44,750 nt of DNA from an uncultured Lachnospiraceae bacterium (lineage in GTDB: Bacteria > Bacillota > Clostridia > Lachnospirales > Lachnospiraceae): assembly GCA_934339365.1 (NCBI GenBank), contig CAKRHW010000018.1, forward strand, positions 1 through 44,750. Direction: 5' to 3'. Below, piece by piece: positions 24,795 to 33,560 of this stretch. The notes under the pieces were generated by a model, which saw only the letters and a list, made by a program, of their open reading frames with translations, made no database searches and had not been told where the DNA came from. The position numbers and the translations under genes were made by a program. How positions within the stretch are numbered: the first letter of the stretch is position 1; every line of letters begins with the position of its first letter.

Positions 24795-26186
24795 ATGAAT
24801 TCGAATACCAATCAAAAGAAACAACGTATTTATATTGCCATTGATTTAAAATCTTTTTATGCGTCTGTGGAATGTGTAGAACGACATTTAGATCCACTGA
24901 CTACAAATCTGGTTGTTGCAGATCCTTCCCGAACGGATAAGACCATCTGCCTTGCTGTAACTCCTTCTTTAAAGGCTTACGGACTTTCCGGACGGAGCCG
25001 GCTTTTTGAAGTTGTCCAGACTGCAGCATCTTACCAGGCACGAACCGGGCACAAGCTTTCTTACCTGATTGCGCCTCCCCGGATGGGATTGTATATTCAA
25101 TATTCCACTAAGATTTATAGCATTTATTTAAAATATATCAGTCCGGAGGATATCCATGTTTATTCGATTGATGAGTGTTTTATTGATGTAACGGATTATC
25201 TTGCTCTTTACCATATGGATGCCCATACACTTGCATTAACCATGATAAAAGATGTGCTGTCTGCTACCGGAATTACTGCTACCGCCGGCATTGGAACGAA
25301 CCTGTATCTTGCTAAGATTGCCATGGATATTGTAGCAAAGCATGCAAAACCCGACGAGGATGGTGTCCGGATTGCTGAACTAGATGAAATCTCCTACCGC
25401 AAGCTCTTGTGGAATCACAGACCACTCACTGATTTCTGGCGAATCGGGCGTGGAATTGCAAATCGTCTTGCCAAAAACGGAATTTACACAATGGGCGAAA
25501 TTGCCCGTACTTCTCTTCAGGATGAGGACTGGTTCTATGAGCAATTTGGTGTAGATGCAGAACTATTGATTGACCATGCCTGGGGATATGAACCTTGTAC
25601 GATGGCAGATATCAAGTCCTATCAGCCATCAACGAATTCCACCAGTTCAGGTCAGGTTCTTTCCTGCCCCTATCCTTATGAAAAGGCACGACTCATTATT
25701 CAGGAAATGACCGATGCTTTAGTCCTTGATTTAGTGGAAAAGAACCTTGTAACGGATTCCATCACACTTCATATCGGTTATGACAGACAAAATGTTGATA
25801 CCAATTCTTACAAAGGAACGATTCATATCGATCATTACGGTCGTGCTGTTCCCAAACCGGCACATGGCACTGTTTCCTTTTCTGCTGCTACTAATTCCAC
25901 AAGCCGCATTATGAAAGAGACGCTATCTTTGTTTGACCGGATTATCAACCGCACACTTACCATTCGCCGGATTAATATTACGGCAAATCATGTTACAGAA
26001 AAGGAATTTGAACAACTCGATCTGTTTTCTAATCCTAAGGATTTAGAACGGGAGCAGCGTCTGCAGGAAACGATGATTTCGATTAAGAAAAAATACGGCA
26101 ACAATGCCATTTTAAAAGGAATGAACCTTGAAGAAGGTGCCACTGCAAAAGAACGCAATGAACAAATTGGCGGACATAAAGCATAA
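24795..26186 (+). CDS. Y-family translesion DNA polymerase (UmuC/UvrX-like)
   Basis: A 463-residue Y-family polymerase that copies damaged DNA. Palm motifs are intact: 'IYIAIDLKSFYASVE' with Asp17, and 'YSIDECFIDVT' with Asp126-Glu127, giving the metal triad. 'ATAGIGTNLYLAKIAMD' and the helix-hairpin-helix 'WRIGRGIANRLAKNGI' follow, then the little finger, and a beta-clamp-binding motif QLDLF at 407-411. It groups by eye with the UvrX/YqjW/ImpB-MucB type. The ATG has AAGGGG upstream. A LexA box at its promoter makes SOS induction likely. The partner gene follows after 52 bases. Confidence 0.92.
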   Translation: MNSNTNQKKQRIYIAIDLKSFYASVECVERHLDPLTTNLVVADPSRTDKTICLAVTPSLKAYGLSGRSRLFEVVQTAASYQARTGHKLSYLIAPPRMGLYIQYSTKIYSIYLKYISPEDIHVYSIDECFIDVTDYLALYHMDAHTLALTMIKDVLSATGITATAGIGTNLYLAKIAMDIVAKHAKPDEDGVRIAELDEISYRKLLWNHRPLTDFWRIGRGIANRLAKNGIYTMGEIARTSLQDEDWFYEQFGVDAELLIDHAWGYEPCTMADIKSYQPSTNSTSSGQVLSCPYPYEKARLIIQEMTDALVLDLVEKNLVTDSITLHIGYDRQNVDTNSYKGTIHIDHYGRAVPKPAHGTVSFSAATNSTSRIMKETLSLFDRIINRTLTIRRINITANHVTEKEFEQLDLFSNPKDLEREQRLQETMISIKKKYGNNAILKGMNLEEGATAKERNEQIGGHKA

Positions 26187-26238
26187 ACTAATCTATTTTT
26201 TATTTTCTGTTTTTATTTTCCAGAAAGGAAGGTTTACC

Positions 26239-26466
26239 ATGAATACATCTTATAATTATGAGGATCTCATATATCAAAAACGCCCGGTCTCTTCCCATCC
26301 ACGTATGGACCGAAAGGACCGAGCCAAAATCTTTGCACCTTTTGCTGCCTTAAGAGGTTATGGTGCTGCAATTACCTCCACAGCGGATGAGCACCAGATT
26401 GATGATCTTCAGGCAATTGATGAAGATGCTTTTCTAAAAGAACTGTACGAAATGTATCAGGAATGA
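26239..26466 (+). CDS. YolD-like partner of the Y-family polymerase
   Basis: A 75-residue protein with 'PRMDRKDRAKIFAPFAALRGYGAAI', close to the core of YolD-like proteins that are encoded beside Y-family polymerases in Firmicutes and may regulate them. The ATG at 26239 has AAGGAAGG 8 bases upstream and matches the family N-terminus; the frame is open further left only because it overlaps the polymerase end. Its stop overlaps the convergent SDR gene by 10 bases, with no room for a terminator between them. Confidence 0.78.
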   Translation: MNTSYNYEDLIYQKRPVSSHPRMDRKDRAKIFAPFAALRGYGAAITSTADEHQIDDLQAIDEDAFLKELYEMYQE

Positions 26467-27512
26467 GATTTTAAGATTGCAATATTCCTTCTCATTCCTT
26501 CTTTGATATCATAGCGGGCCATCCAGCCTAATTTCTTTAATTTACTGCCATCTAACCGCGCTTTTGTTGCCGTACTATAGCCTGCTTTTTCCACCTCGTC
26601 GGGCAATTCAAAAACAACCCTGGTACCTGCAATCTCCGCAATCGTCTGTGCAAGGTCTTTTAACATAATATCCGAAGCTTCATCTGCAATATTGTAAGCC
26701 TCTCCGTTTTCACCCTTTAACAACACTGTAAGCAGACCTGACACTGCATCTGCAACATAGGTATAGGAATAATACTGCGTTCCCGCACTCTTTAACACAA
26801 TATCCTCTCCCTCTATCCCTTTTCGGATAAACTGCGAAATCGCCTTGGTATCCGTCATCAGCATCGTAGGCCCATAAGACCTCGTAAGCCTTGGAATCAC
26901 AATATCTAACCCCTTTTGCTTCTTATATGCCTGACATAATGCCTCTCCACAACGCTTGCTCTCTGGATATCCCGCTCTCATCGTATTACAGTCAATATAT
27001 CCACAATACTTCTCATCAAATAATTCCACATCCCCGCGATTCTCCCCATAAATCTCATTTGAAGAAGCAAACGCAAATCTTGTTGCATGATGCTTTACTG
27101 CAAATTCTAACAAATAATTCGTTCCAATAATATTTGCAGTCACCGTCCCGATCGGATCCGTTGCATAAGCCATAGGATGTGTATTACTGGCCAAATGCAA
27201 AATATAATCCATTGTCAGATGCTCCTCTAATTCTAACGGAAGATTAATATCGTGAGAAATAAACTGAAAATCTTCACTTTGCCAATATGCTGCAAATTTC
27301 TCCTGAGCCTTTTTCTCATTCCTTCCAACCGCATAAATTTTACATCCAAGCTGATCCTGTCTGTTTTTTTCCATTAAAACATCAATCAGAAAACTACCGA
27401 TTAATCCACTCGCTCCTGTAATCAGAAACCTTTTCCCTGCTAGTTTTTCCCATGGAAGTTCGAGACTTGCTGTATTCTTTACGTCTTCTAAATATAAATT
27501 ATTGTCAATCAT
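26457..27512 (-). CDS. Extended SDR: NAD-dependent sugar epimerase/dehydratase
   Basis: A 351-residue extended short-chain dehydrogenase/reductase of the nucleotide-sugar epimerase/dehydratase type. It has the NAD-binding 'FLITGASGLIGSFLIDVL' (about residues 29-46), 'YILHLASNTHPM', 'FAFASSNEIYGE', the catalytic Tyr-x3-Lys as 'YPESK', and 'IPRLTRSYGPTM'. The exact sugar is not clear. The ATG at 27512 follows GGGG by 5 bases; an earlier in-frame GTG lacks a site. It follows the IspD/TarI-type gene by 57 bases under the same promoter, so it probably acts on a CDP-activated polyol or sugar, or on a separate precursor for the adjacent polysaccharide. Confidence 0.82.
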   Translation of the reverse strand: MIDNNLYLEDVKNTASLELPWEKLAGKRFLITGASGLIGSFLIDVLMEKNRQDQLGCKIYAVGRNEKKAQEKFAAYWQSEDFQFISHDINLPLELEEHLTMDYILHLASNTHPMAYATDPIGTVTANIIGTNYLLEFAVKHHATRFAFASSNEIYGENRGDVELFDEKYCGYIDCNTMRAGYPESKRCGEALCQAYKKQKGLDIVIPRLTRSYGPTMLMTDTKAISQFIRKGIEGEDIVLKSAGTQYYSYTYVADAVSGLLTVLLKGENGEAYNIADEASDIMLKDLAQTIAEIAGTRVVFELPDEVEKAGYSTATKARLDGSKLKKLGWMARYDIKEGMRRNIAILKSHS

Positions 27513-27569
27513 AAAAACCCCACTTACTATTGTCACTGTGCCTGTTCCAGTTTCTACTATCTTCGCCTC

Positions 27570-28286
27570 TTATTTCAGCCAGTTATCTTTTTCCGCTCTC
27601 AAATATGCTTTGAAAATCTCTAAATCATCCTTTGTCGTTAATTTAATATTTTTATCTGAACCGGCTGCAAAATAAAGCCGCTCTCCAAGTTCTACCATCA
27701 TCGTATTCGTGTAAGAGGAGCCATATATTCCAATCTTTTTCTCAAATGCTTCATGATACTTCTCATCTAATTTACCAAATTTGTATGCCTGTGGCGTAGA
27801 AACCCTGCGCAATGTCTCACGCGGAATATATTTTACCGTTGATATCTCATCATCAGCCACAAAAATCTGTTCATTATACGGAAGTGCTGTCACTGCATTC
27901 CCATACTTCTCACATTTGATAATTACATCCGAAAGCACCGATTCATCTACAAGTGGACGAATTCCATCATGTATAATAATCGTATCATCCGGCATGCATT
28001 TTCCCTCTAAATGATAGACTCCGTTGCGAATCGATTCCTGCCCGGTCTCCCCTCCGGAAACAATCCATTTTAATTTTGTTATATTAAACTGCTTTGCATA
28101 TGCCCGCAAAATATCATGCCATCCATCGATACAAACGACTTCTATCGCATCAATCTCCGGATGCTTCTGGAATCCTTCAAGAGTATATATCAAAACAGGT
28201 TTGTCATACACATTAATAAACTGCTTCGGGATGTCCTGGCCCATGCGATGTCCCGAACCCCCTGCGATAATAATTGCTACGTTCAT
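27570..28286 (-). CDS. IspD/TarI-family cytidylyltransferase
   Basis: A 238-residue cytidylyltransferase joining CTP to a sugar- or polyol-phosphate. The nucleotide loop 'IIAGGSGHRMGQDIPKQFINVYDKPVLIYTLE' and 'IIHDGIRPLVDESVLSDVI' are characteristic of IspD and of TarI (ribitol-5-phosphate cytidylyltransferase). Its position beside a polysaccharide locus and an SDR favours the TarI-like role (CDP-ribitol or a related donor) over isoprenoid synthesis, but that is inference. AAAGGA lies 7 bases before the ATG; the promoter is at 28316-28344. Confidence 0.85.
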   Translation of the reverse strand: MNVAIIIAGGSGHRMGQDIPKQFINVYDKPVLIYTLEGFQKHPEIDAIEVVCIDGWHDILRAYAKQFNITKLKWIVSGGETGQESIRNGVYHLEGKCMPDDTIIIHDGIRPLVDESVLSDVIIKCEKYGNAVTALPYNEQIFVADDEISTVKYIPRETLRRVSTPQAYKFGKLDEKYHEAFEKKIGIYGSSYTNTMMVELGERLYFAAGSDKNIKLTTKDDLEIFKAYLRAEKDNWLK

Positions 28287-28315
28287 GTTAAGATCCTTTC
28301 CTTTATTGTCTTTTT

Positions 28316-28344
28316 ATTGTATCATAACTTTCTGAATGTTTCAA
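28316..28344 (-). promoter_or_regulatory. Promoter for the cytidylyltransferase-SDR pair
   Basis: Minus-strand TTGAAA (28344-28339), 17-base spacer, TACAAT (28321-28316) with extended TGA. It lies directly after the terminator of the upstream polysaccharide operon. Confidence 0.78.
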
Positions 28345-28361
28345 TTTTAGCAAAATAGAAA

Positions 28362-28394
28362 GGAAAGAAAAATGCTCCAACAAAATGTTGGAGC
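28362..28394 (-). terminator. Terminator of the polysaccharide operon
   Basis: Perfect hairpin GCTCCAACA-TTT-TGTTGGAGC on the minus strand (28394-28374), followed by ATTTTTCTTTCC. It closes the operon whose last gene ends at 28545. Confidence 0.88.
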
Positions 28395-28408
28395 TGATAA
28401 CATACAAA

Positions 28409-28478
28409 AAGTAGCTCTAATTGGTATCCAATGTGTACGTTGGCTTTCGCCTAAAAAAAATACCAAAAAAAGCTACTT
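28409..28478. other. Unassigned structured element (nested inverted repeats)
   Basis: Between the acyltransferase gene and the operon terminator. Outer stem AAGTAGCT (28409-28416) with AGCTACTT (28471-28478); second stem TTGGTA (28421-28426) with TACCAA (28461-28466). Inside are two overlapping, mutually exclusive hairpins: CCAATG/CGTTGG (28428-28443) and GGC/GCC (28442-28451), the latter having a GAAA tetraloop in minus-strand RNA. On the minus strand the outer stem is followed by five U. It matches no RNA family I know. Confidence 0.55.
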
Positions 28479-28544
28479 AAAACATAATAAAAAAAATCTA
28501 TCAGATTGTCAAGAAAAATATAAATATCTTAAAACAAAACATCG

Positions 28545-29516
28545 CTATCTTCCAAGCAATATTTTCAGTTTCGTCTTTGTAAGAATGATACTTGCAACAA
28601 ATAAAATACAAAGGCTAATTGCTAAAATTAAAATTTTATTTATATATCCCGGTAATTGAATAACCCCAAATATTTTAGTTACACATAAAATAACTATCTG
28701 ATTCAAGCATAAATACACAATAGAATTTTTACCAACTCCTAATAGCCAAACCTTCAGCTTACAGTTTCTCAGCCATCGGTCTATTAGCTTTGATATCGAT
28801 ATTCCAACAAAAATTGCCAACAATACATTGACCCAGAAGAGAGGAATCCAAGCATATTTTCCTTCTCTCATATTTACATATCCATTTAAAAAAATAAGAA
28901 AAGTAGTTATTGCTCCCACAATGATACAACACCATATAGGCATATTTAAAACAAAATGTAATTTTTCTTCAAATCTTTTTGTCATATACCCAAACCAATA
29001 TAATCCTAATCCAACAAAAGCTGCACTTAATGCCCATGGCAGTGCATATGGCAATACCTGATCTGCAAAACTTCCTACCAATACAAATAACGGAATTAAC
29101 CAGATTTTCTCATACTTGTCTAACAAAAAATAAATAAAATCTGTAAAAAATAAAGCAGTCAGAAACCACAATGCCCCTGCAATCGGAATACCATCCGTAT
29201 TTATCGTAAAAAGATGTATCAGCGGTTTCATTGAAAAACCGTATAATAAAACAGAAACAATATAATGACATAATCCAAATACAATATATGGCAACAACAG
29301 GGTTCTTGCTTTTTTACAAATAAAATTCCGAATAGTCATATCCTTACTTTTATAGAAAAAACCACTTACAAAGAAAAACATTGGCATATGAAATGCATGT
29401 ATAAAATAATCAAATCTATAACCAAAATCTATATGTCCCATCACCATTAGAATAATCCCAAAAGACCTGAATATATCAATATAATCCAATCGTTGTTTAT
29501 TTTCTAAAGTATTCAC
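28545..29516 (-). CDS. Acyltransferase 3 family membrane protein
   Basis: A 323-residue polytopic acyltransferase of the Acyl_transf_3 (OafA/WecH-like) family, which transfers acetyl or similar groups to exported glycans. 'RLDYIDIFRSFGIILMVMGHIDF' carries the family R-x10-H-type motif in its first helix, followed by 'FIHAFHMPMFFFVSGFFYKSK'. About ten transmembrane helices. As the last gene of the polysaccharide operon, 21 bases after the flippase, it probably decorates the polymer or its repeat unit. Confidence 0.87.
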   Translation of the reverse strand: MNTLENKQRLDYIDIFRSFGIILMVMGHIDFGYRFDYFIHAFHMPMFFFVSGFFYKSKDMTIRNFICKKARTLLLPYIVFGLCHYIVSVLLYGFSMKPLIHLFTINTDGIPIAGALWFLTALFFTDFIYFLLDKYEKIWLIPLFVLVGSFADQVLPYALPWALSAAFVGLGLYWFGYMTKRFEEKLHFVLNMPIWCCIIVGAITTFLIFLNGYVNMREGKYAWIPLFWVNVLLAIFVGISISKLIDRWLRNCKLKVWLLGVGKNSIVYLCLNQIVILCVTKIFGVIQLPGYINKILILAISLCILFVASIILTKTKLKILLGR

Positions 29517-29537
29517 TAATTCATTTCCTCCTATGAA

Positions 29538-31058
29538 TTACTTATTTTTTTTTACCATCTTAAGAGACTGTTTAAACAATTTTGTTTTGCAATAGATTCC
29601 CAAATACAAGATTGTTGGTACCAAAATACATACAACAGCTCTCTCTATCAGCTCTATCACAGGACTTTGATTCCTTATTTTTGACGAAATAAAATATGAT
29701 ATAAAACAGATAATAAATGTAATTACCGCATATTTTGCGTGATAATAAAAATACCCTTTCAATTGGAAACTGCCAAAGTAATTCTTAAAAACAATCGTTG
29801 CTCCCCATAAAAAATTAAAGAAAAAAAGAGAAATAATGGTTGCTAATACGATTCCATTGACACCATAAAAATATCCTAAAACAATATTCAGAACTAAATT
29901 TGCAATTGTCTCAACAATAGATCGATAACGCATTTCCCACCACATTCCTGTAGCATTATAATAAACGCCTCTCATATCTCCAACTTTCAGCATATAAAAA
30001 TACACACACATCAAAACAACCGTTGGCATAGAAAGCATTAATTTTTCACCCATCCAAAAATGCATAAACACTTGTGACAGGCAAAGCAAACAAACTGTAC
30101 ACCATCCGGAAATCTGCATATATAGAAAATCAATCATTTCTAATTCATGATAGTTTTCTTCCTTACTTTTCACTACAACATGGTTTCCAATTCCACCTGC
30201 TAACGATGTTCCTACAATAGATAGTAAAACAGTAATCCCATTAAAAATAATAAAATAATTATTATAGATTCCTGTAATTGCTAATCCAACAAATGTTGAA
30301 ATACAGATACTGTCTAAAGAGTTACGTGTAGTTGCACATGCCTTTTGAATAAAAGAACCTGCAACCAGTTTCTTTATACTTTTTAGTGTGTCCTTTTCCA
30401 ATTTTCCTTCACACTTTGCATATGGAAATAACTTCTTTGTAAAATATGCAATCCAAAGATTATTTGCAATTGTAAATACCGGCATAATAATAATGAAATA
30501 ATAATAATTTCTAGTCAGTATCAAAAGAACTAATTGCAAAATCTGCATTCCACCCTGTGTAATCAAATTAATAAGTGAATTAATATCATCTCTCTGATAA
30601 GCAACAAGAAGTGACTGTTTATATCCAAATAAAAAATAACTTAAAGCTGTATTTAAAAGTTGAATCACGTAAATAATATAAATATTAATATCAGCCGGGT
30701 AACTTCCTTTCACTAATAACGGTAAAAACGGAATAATTACAATACCAACCAGACTGATTGCAAGTCCAATCACTAAATATGCCTTGCGGTATAGATTCAA
30801 TAAAGCATTAATCTTGCCATGATCATCCTCTGCAATAGGTTTATACATATGATATACCATTGCAGAACTAAATCCCAATTCAGATAAAGTCAATACTGAT
30901 AAAATTGATGAGAATAAACTATTCAGCCCTAAATATTCCGTTCCTAAAGTCGTATTAATTATTGACTTCGTAAAAAAAGGTAATATAAGAAGAATTATTT
31001 TATTCACCAGGCCGACTATCATATTTCTTTTCGTATTTTTCCCAACTTCTAATTTCAT
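29538..31058 (-). CDS. Polysaccharide flippase (Wzx-like, MATE/MOP superfamily)
   Basis: A 506-residue protein with about twelve to fourteen transmembrane helices and the Wzx/PST N-terminus 'NTKRNMIVGLVNKIILLILPFFTKSIINTTLGTEYLGLNSLFSSIL'. Such proteins flip undecaprenyl-linked repeat units outward. With the Wzy-like polymerase in the same operon it argues for Wzx/Wzy-dependent assembly. It follows the UDP-sugar dehydrogenase gene by 31 bases. Confidence 0.9.
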   Translation of the reverse strand: MKLEVGKNTKRNMIVGLVNKIILLILPFFTKSIINTTLGTEYLGLNSLFSSILSVLTLSELGFSSAMVYHMYKPIAEDDHGKINALLNLYRKAYLVIGLAISLVGIVIIPFLPLLVKGSYPADINIYIIYVIQLLNTALSYFLFGYKQSLLVAYQRDDINSLINLITQGGMQILQLVLLILTRNYYYFIIIMPVFTIANNLWIAYFTKKLFPYAKCEGKLEKDTLKSIKKLVAGSFIQKACATTRNSLDSICISTFVGLAITGIYNNYFIIFNGITVLLSIVGTSLAGGIGNHVVVKSKEENYHELEMIDFLYMQISGWCTVCLLCLSQVFMHFWMGEKLMLSMPTVVLMCVYFYMLKVGDMRGVYYNATGMWWEMRYRSIVETIANLVLNIVLGYFYGVNGIVLATIISLFFFNFLWGATIVFKNYFGSFQLKGYFYYHAKYAVITFIICFISYFISSKIRNQSPVIELIERAVVCILVPTILYLGIYCKTKLFKQSLKMVKKNK

Positions 31059-31089
31059 ATAAGATTGTGCACCTCTCTAAGCTTTTATT

Positions 31090-32349
31090 TTAATCTCTTC
31101 TAAACAAATCTCTTGTATACACTTTATCTGCTACGTCATCTAAACAACTGTCATAACGGTTTGCAATAATTGCCTGTGAAGACTTTTTAAATGTCTCTAA
31201 ATCATTTACAATCCGACTACCAAAAAATGTTTCTCCATCCTGCAATGTTGGTTCATAAATAATAACCGTTGCTCCTTTTGCTTTAATTCGTTTCATAACA
31301 CCTTGAATAGAACTCTGACGGAAATTATCTGAATTACTTTTCATTGTCAACCGGTAAACTCCGATTGTAATCTCTTTTTCTTTTCCTTCACTATACTGAT
31401 TATCCTCATCATATCCATAATAACCAGCCATCTTTAAAACACGATCTGCAATAAAATCTTTTCTGGTACGATTTGATTCCACAATTGCCTCAATTAAGTT
31501 CTCTGGCACATCTGCATAATTTGCTAATAATTGTTTCGTATCCTTTGGCAGACAATATCCACCATATCCAAATGATGGATTATTATAATGCGTTCCAATA
31601 CGTGGATCTAAACAAACACCTTCAATAATATGTTGTGTATCTAATCCCTTCATCTCAGCATATGTATCTAACTCATTGAAAAATGAAACTCTCAATGCTA
31701 AATAGGTATTTGCAAAAAGTTTCACAGCCTCTGCCTCTGTAAATCCCATAAATAATGTATCAATGCCCTCTTTGATTGCTCCTTCTTTAAGCAAATCTGC
31801 AAATACATGTGCTGCATCAACAAGATGTGCATCTTCCATATCTGTTCCTACAATAATTCTACTAGGATATAAATTATCATATAGTGCCTTACTTTCTCTT
31901 AAAAACTCAGGACTAAAAATAATATTTTTACTTCCGGTTTTTTCTCGAATTGATTTTGTATATCCAACAGGAATTGTCGATTTAATCACCATAATCGCAT
32001 TTGGATTATACTTCATTACCAGTTGAATGACTGCTTCTACCGCTGATGTATCAAAAAAGTTCTTTTGAGAATCATAATTTGTTGGTGCTGCAATAACCAC
32101 AAAATCCGCATTACTATATGCAAGTTCTGCATCTAATGTTGGAGTAAAATCCAAATCTTTTTCTTTTAAATACTTCTCTATATAGTCATCCTGTATTGGT
32201 GATTTCCTTTGTTTTAATAGCTCTACCTTTTCAGGAATAATATCTACCGCATACACCTTTTGATGTTGTGCTAAAAGTGTAGCAATTGATAATCCAACGT
32301 ATCCTGTTCCTGCAACAGCAATTGTATATTTTCTTTTCTCTGTATTCAT
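31090..32349 (-). CDS. UDP-glucose/UDP-HexNAc 6-dehydrogenase
   Basis: A 419-residue nucleotide-sugar dehydrogenase that oxidises C6 of a UDP-hexose to a uronic acid using two NAD+. It has 'IAVAGTGYVGLSIATLLA' for NAD binding, 'STIPVGYT', 'FSPEFLRESKALYDNLYPSRII', Lys in 'EAVKLFANTYLALRVSFFNELD' and the catalytic cysteine in 'FGYGGYCLPKDT'. The single-dehydrogenase form and length fit UDP-glucose 6-dehydrogenase (Ugd), supplying UDP-glucuronate for the polymer; an N-acetylated substrate cannot be excluded. It is 15 bases after the GT4 gene. Confidence 0.9.
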   Translation of the reverse strand: MNTEKRKYTIAVAGTGYVGLSIATLLAQHQKVYAVDIIPEKVELLKQRKSPIQDDYIEKYLKEKDLDFTPTLDAELAYSNADFVVIAAPTNYDSQKNFFDTSAVEAVIQLVMKYNPNAIMVIKSTIPVGYTKSIREKTGSKNIIFSPEFLRESKALYDNLYPSRIIVGTDMEDAHLVDAAHVFADLLKEGAIKEGIDTLFMGFTEAEAVKLFANTYLALRVSFFNELDTYAEMKGLDTQHIIEGVCLDPRIGTHYNNPSFGYGGYCLPKDTKQLLANYADVPENLIEAIVESNRTRKDFIADRVLKMAGYYGYDEDNQYSEGKEKEITIGVYRLTMKSNSDNFRQSSIQGVMKRIKAKGATVIIYEPTLQDGETFFGSRIVNDLETFKKSSQAIIANRYDSCLDDVADKVYTRDLFRRD

Positions 32350-32364
32350 AATACTTATCCACCC

Positions 32365-33498
32365 TTACTTTCTTAAGCCAAGAATCTTTTTATATAATTC
32401 AAATATCTTATCAACATTTTGCTCATTAGAATATGACTCTACTGCTACCATCTGTGCCCCGTTTGCCATATCCTTATATTGCTCATCACTCAATTGGGCA
32501 ACTGCATTCATTTTATCTAATAAACCATTATTCTCTTGATTATATAAAAATCCACCAGTATTTTCTAGAATTTCTTTTGTTCCACCTGAATTTCTTCCAA
32601 TAACCAAACATCCATAAAAAGCAGCTTCTGCTGTCATCCTTCCAAATCCCTCACAAGCAGATGCAACAATCAAAGCCTGTGCTTTTCTCATTAATGGTTT
32701 AACATCATCTTTATATCCTACAAACTTTACTGCATCTTCCATTCGTGCCCTTTTTACAATTTCTTTCAGTTCTGCAATATAATCTTCTTCTCCAAAACCT
32801 GCAATAATCAATTTATAATCTTTGTGCACCTTATAAAATTGTACAAAAGCTTCAACAACTTCCTTATGTCCCTTCGATTTTGCAATACGACTACAACATA
32901 AAAAATATTTTTCCTTCGGATAATCAAAACAAATGTCATCTTTTGAGCAACATCCATTATAAATACAAGTTGCTGTTTTCGAATCACCCAATTTAAAATA
33001 GTTTAAAATATCTTTGGTGATAGTTATTACATTAGACTGATGAAGCATCTGTACAAACTTATCATAGGAAGGCTCTATCTCACAATCAAAATCCTTTGTC
33101 TGATATTCTCTTAAATGCCAGACATGCGGTATTCCATTTTTTTTTGCACATCGATAACCAACATGAATCACTCCAACATTTGTATGTATAATATCTGGTT
33201 TTACTTCTTTTATAATTTGATTTACATTAACATCTTCTGTCATCGCTTTTATTTTTTCTTTTATCTTCGTCTTCCAACTAAGATTATTAACTCTCGGATG
33301 AAAATAAGCATGCATCCATGCACGATAATATCCACTCACAAAATCTTTTGTTTCCTTATAAAAATCAGGATCCATTTTCTTATCTGGATATACAATGAAT
33401 ATTTCAATTCCTTTCTTGTGCATTCCTTTTAACATATTAATCAATGAAATATTTCCACCACCCATAACGGTAGCATTTAGTACATATAAAACTCGCAT
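32365..33498 (-). CDS. Glycosyltransferase family 4
   Basis: A 377-residue GT-B fold transferase. N-terminal 'VMGGGNISLINMLKGMHKKGIEIFIV' binds acceptor; the C-terminal half has 'FLCCSRIAKSKGHKEVVEAF', 'LIIAGFGEE' and the donor-binding E-x7-E in 'VASACEGFGRMTAEAAFYG'. It should add one sugar to the lipid-linked repeat unit in the cytoplasm. Donor and linkage cannot be read from sequence. Confidence 0.88.
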   Translation of the reverse strand: MRVLYVLNATVMGGGNISLINMLKGMHKKGIEIFIVYPDKKMDPDFYKETKDFVSGYYRAWMHAYFHPRVNNLSWKTKIKEKIKAMTEDVNVNQIIKEVKPDIIHTNVGVIHVGYRCAKKNGIPHVWHLREYQTKDFDCEIEPSYDKFVQMLHQSNVITITKDILNYFKLGDSKTATCIYNGCCSKDDICFDYPKEKYFLCCSRIAKSKGHKEVVEAFVQFYKVHKDYKLIIAGFGEEDYIAELKEIVKRARMEDAVKFVGYKDDVKPLMRKAQALIVASACEGFGRMTAEAAFYGCLVIGRNSGGTKEILENTGGFLYNQENNGLLDKMNAVAQLSDEQYKDMANGAQMVAVESYSNEQNVDKIFELYKKILGLRK

Positions 33499-33560
33499 AA
33501 AGATTATTTATAAAGCACTACCCCAATGCTTCATCCTGTCCTTTCTACTTTTTACATAAG

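Noticed and set aside
28409..28478. Known riboswitch or ribozyme at the structured element
   Set aside because: Compared by memory with cyclic-di-GMP, fluoride, guanidine, ZTP, hammerhead and pistol motifs; the conserved cores are absent, so it is left unassigned.
28372..28659. 95-codon plus-strand ORF
   Set aside because: It reads through the terminator hairpin and the structured element and then antisense to the acyltransferase gene; low-complexity Lys/Asn content.
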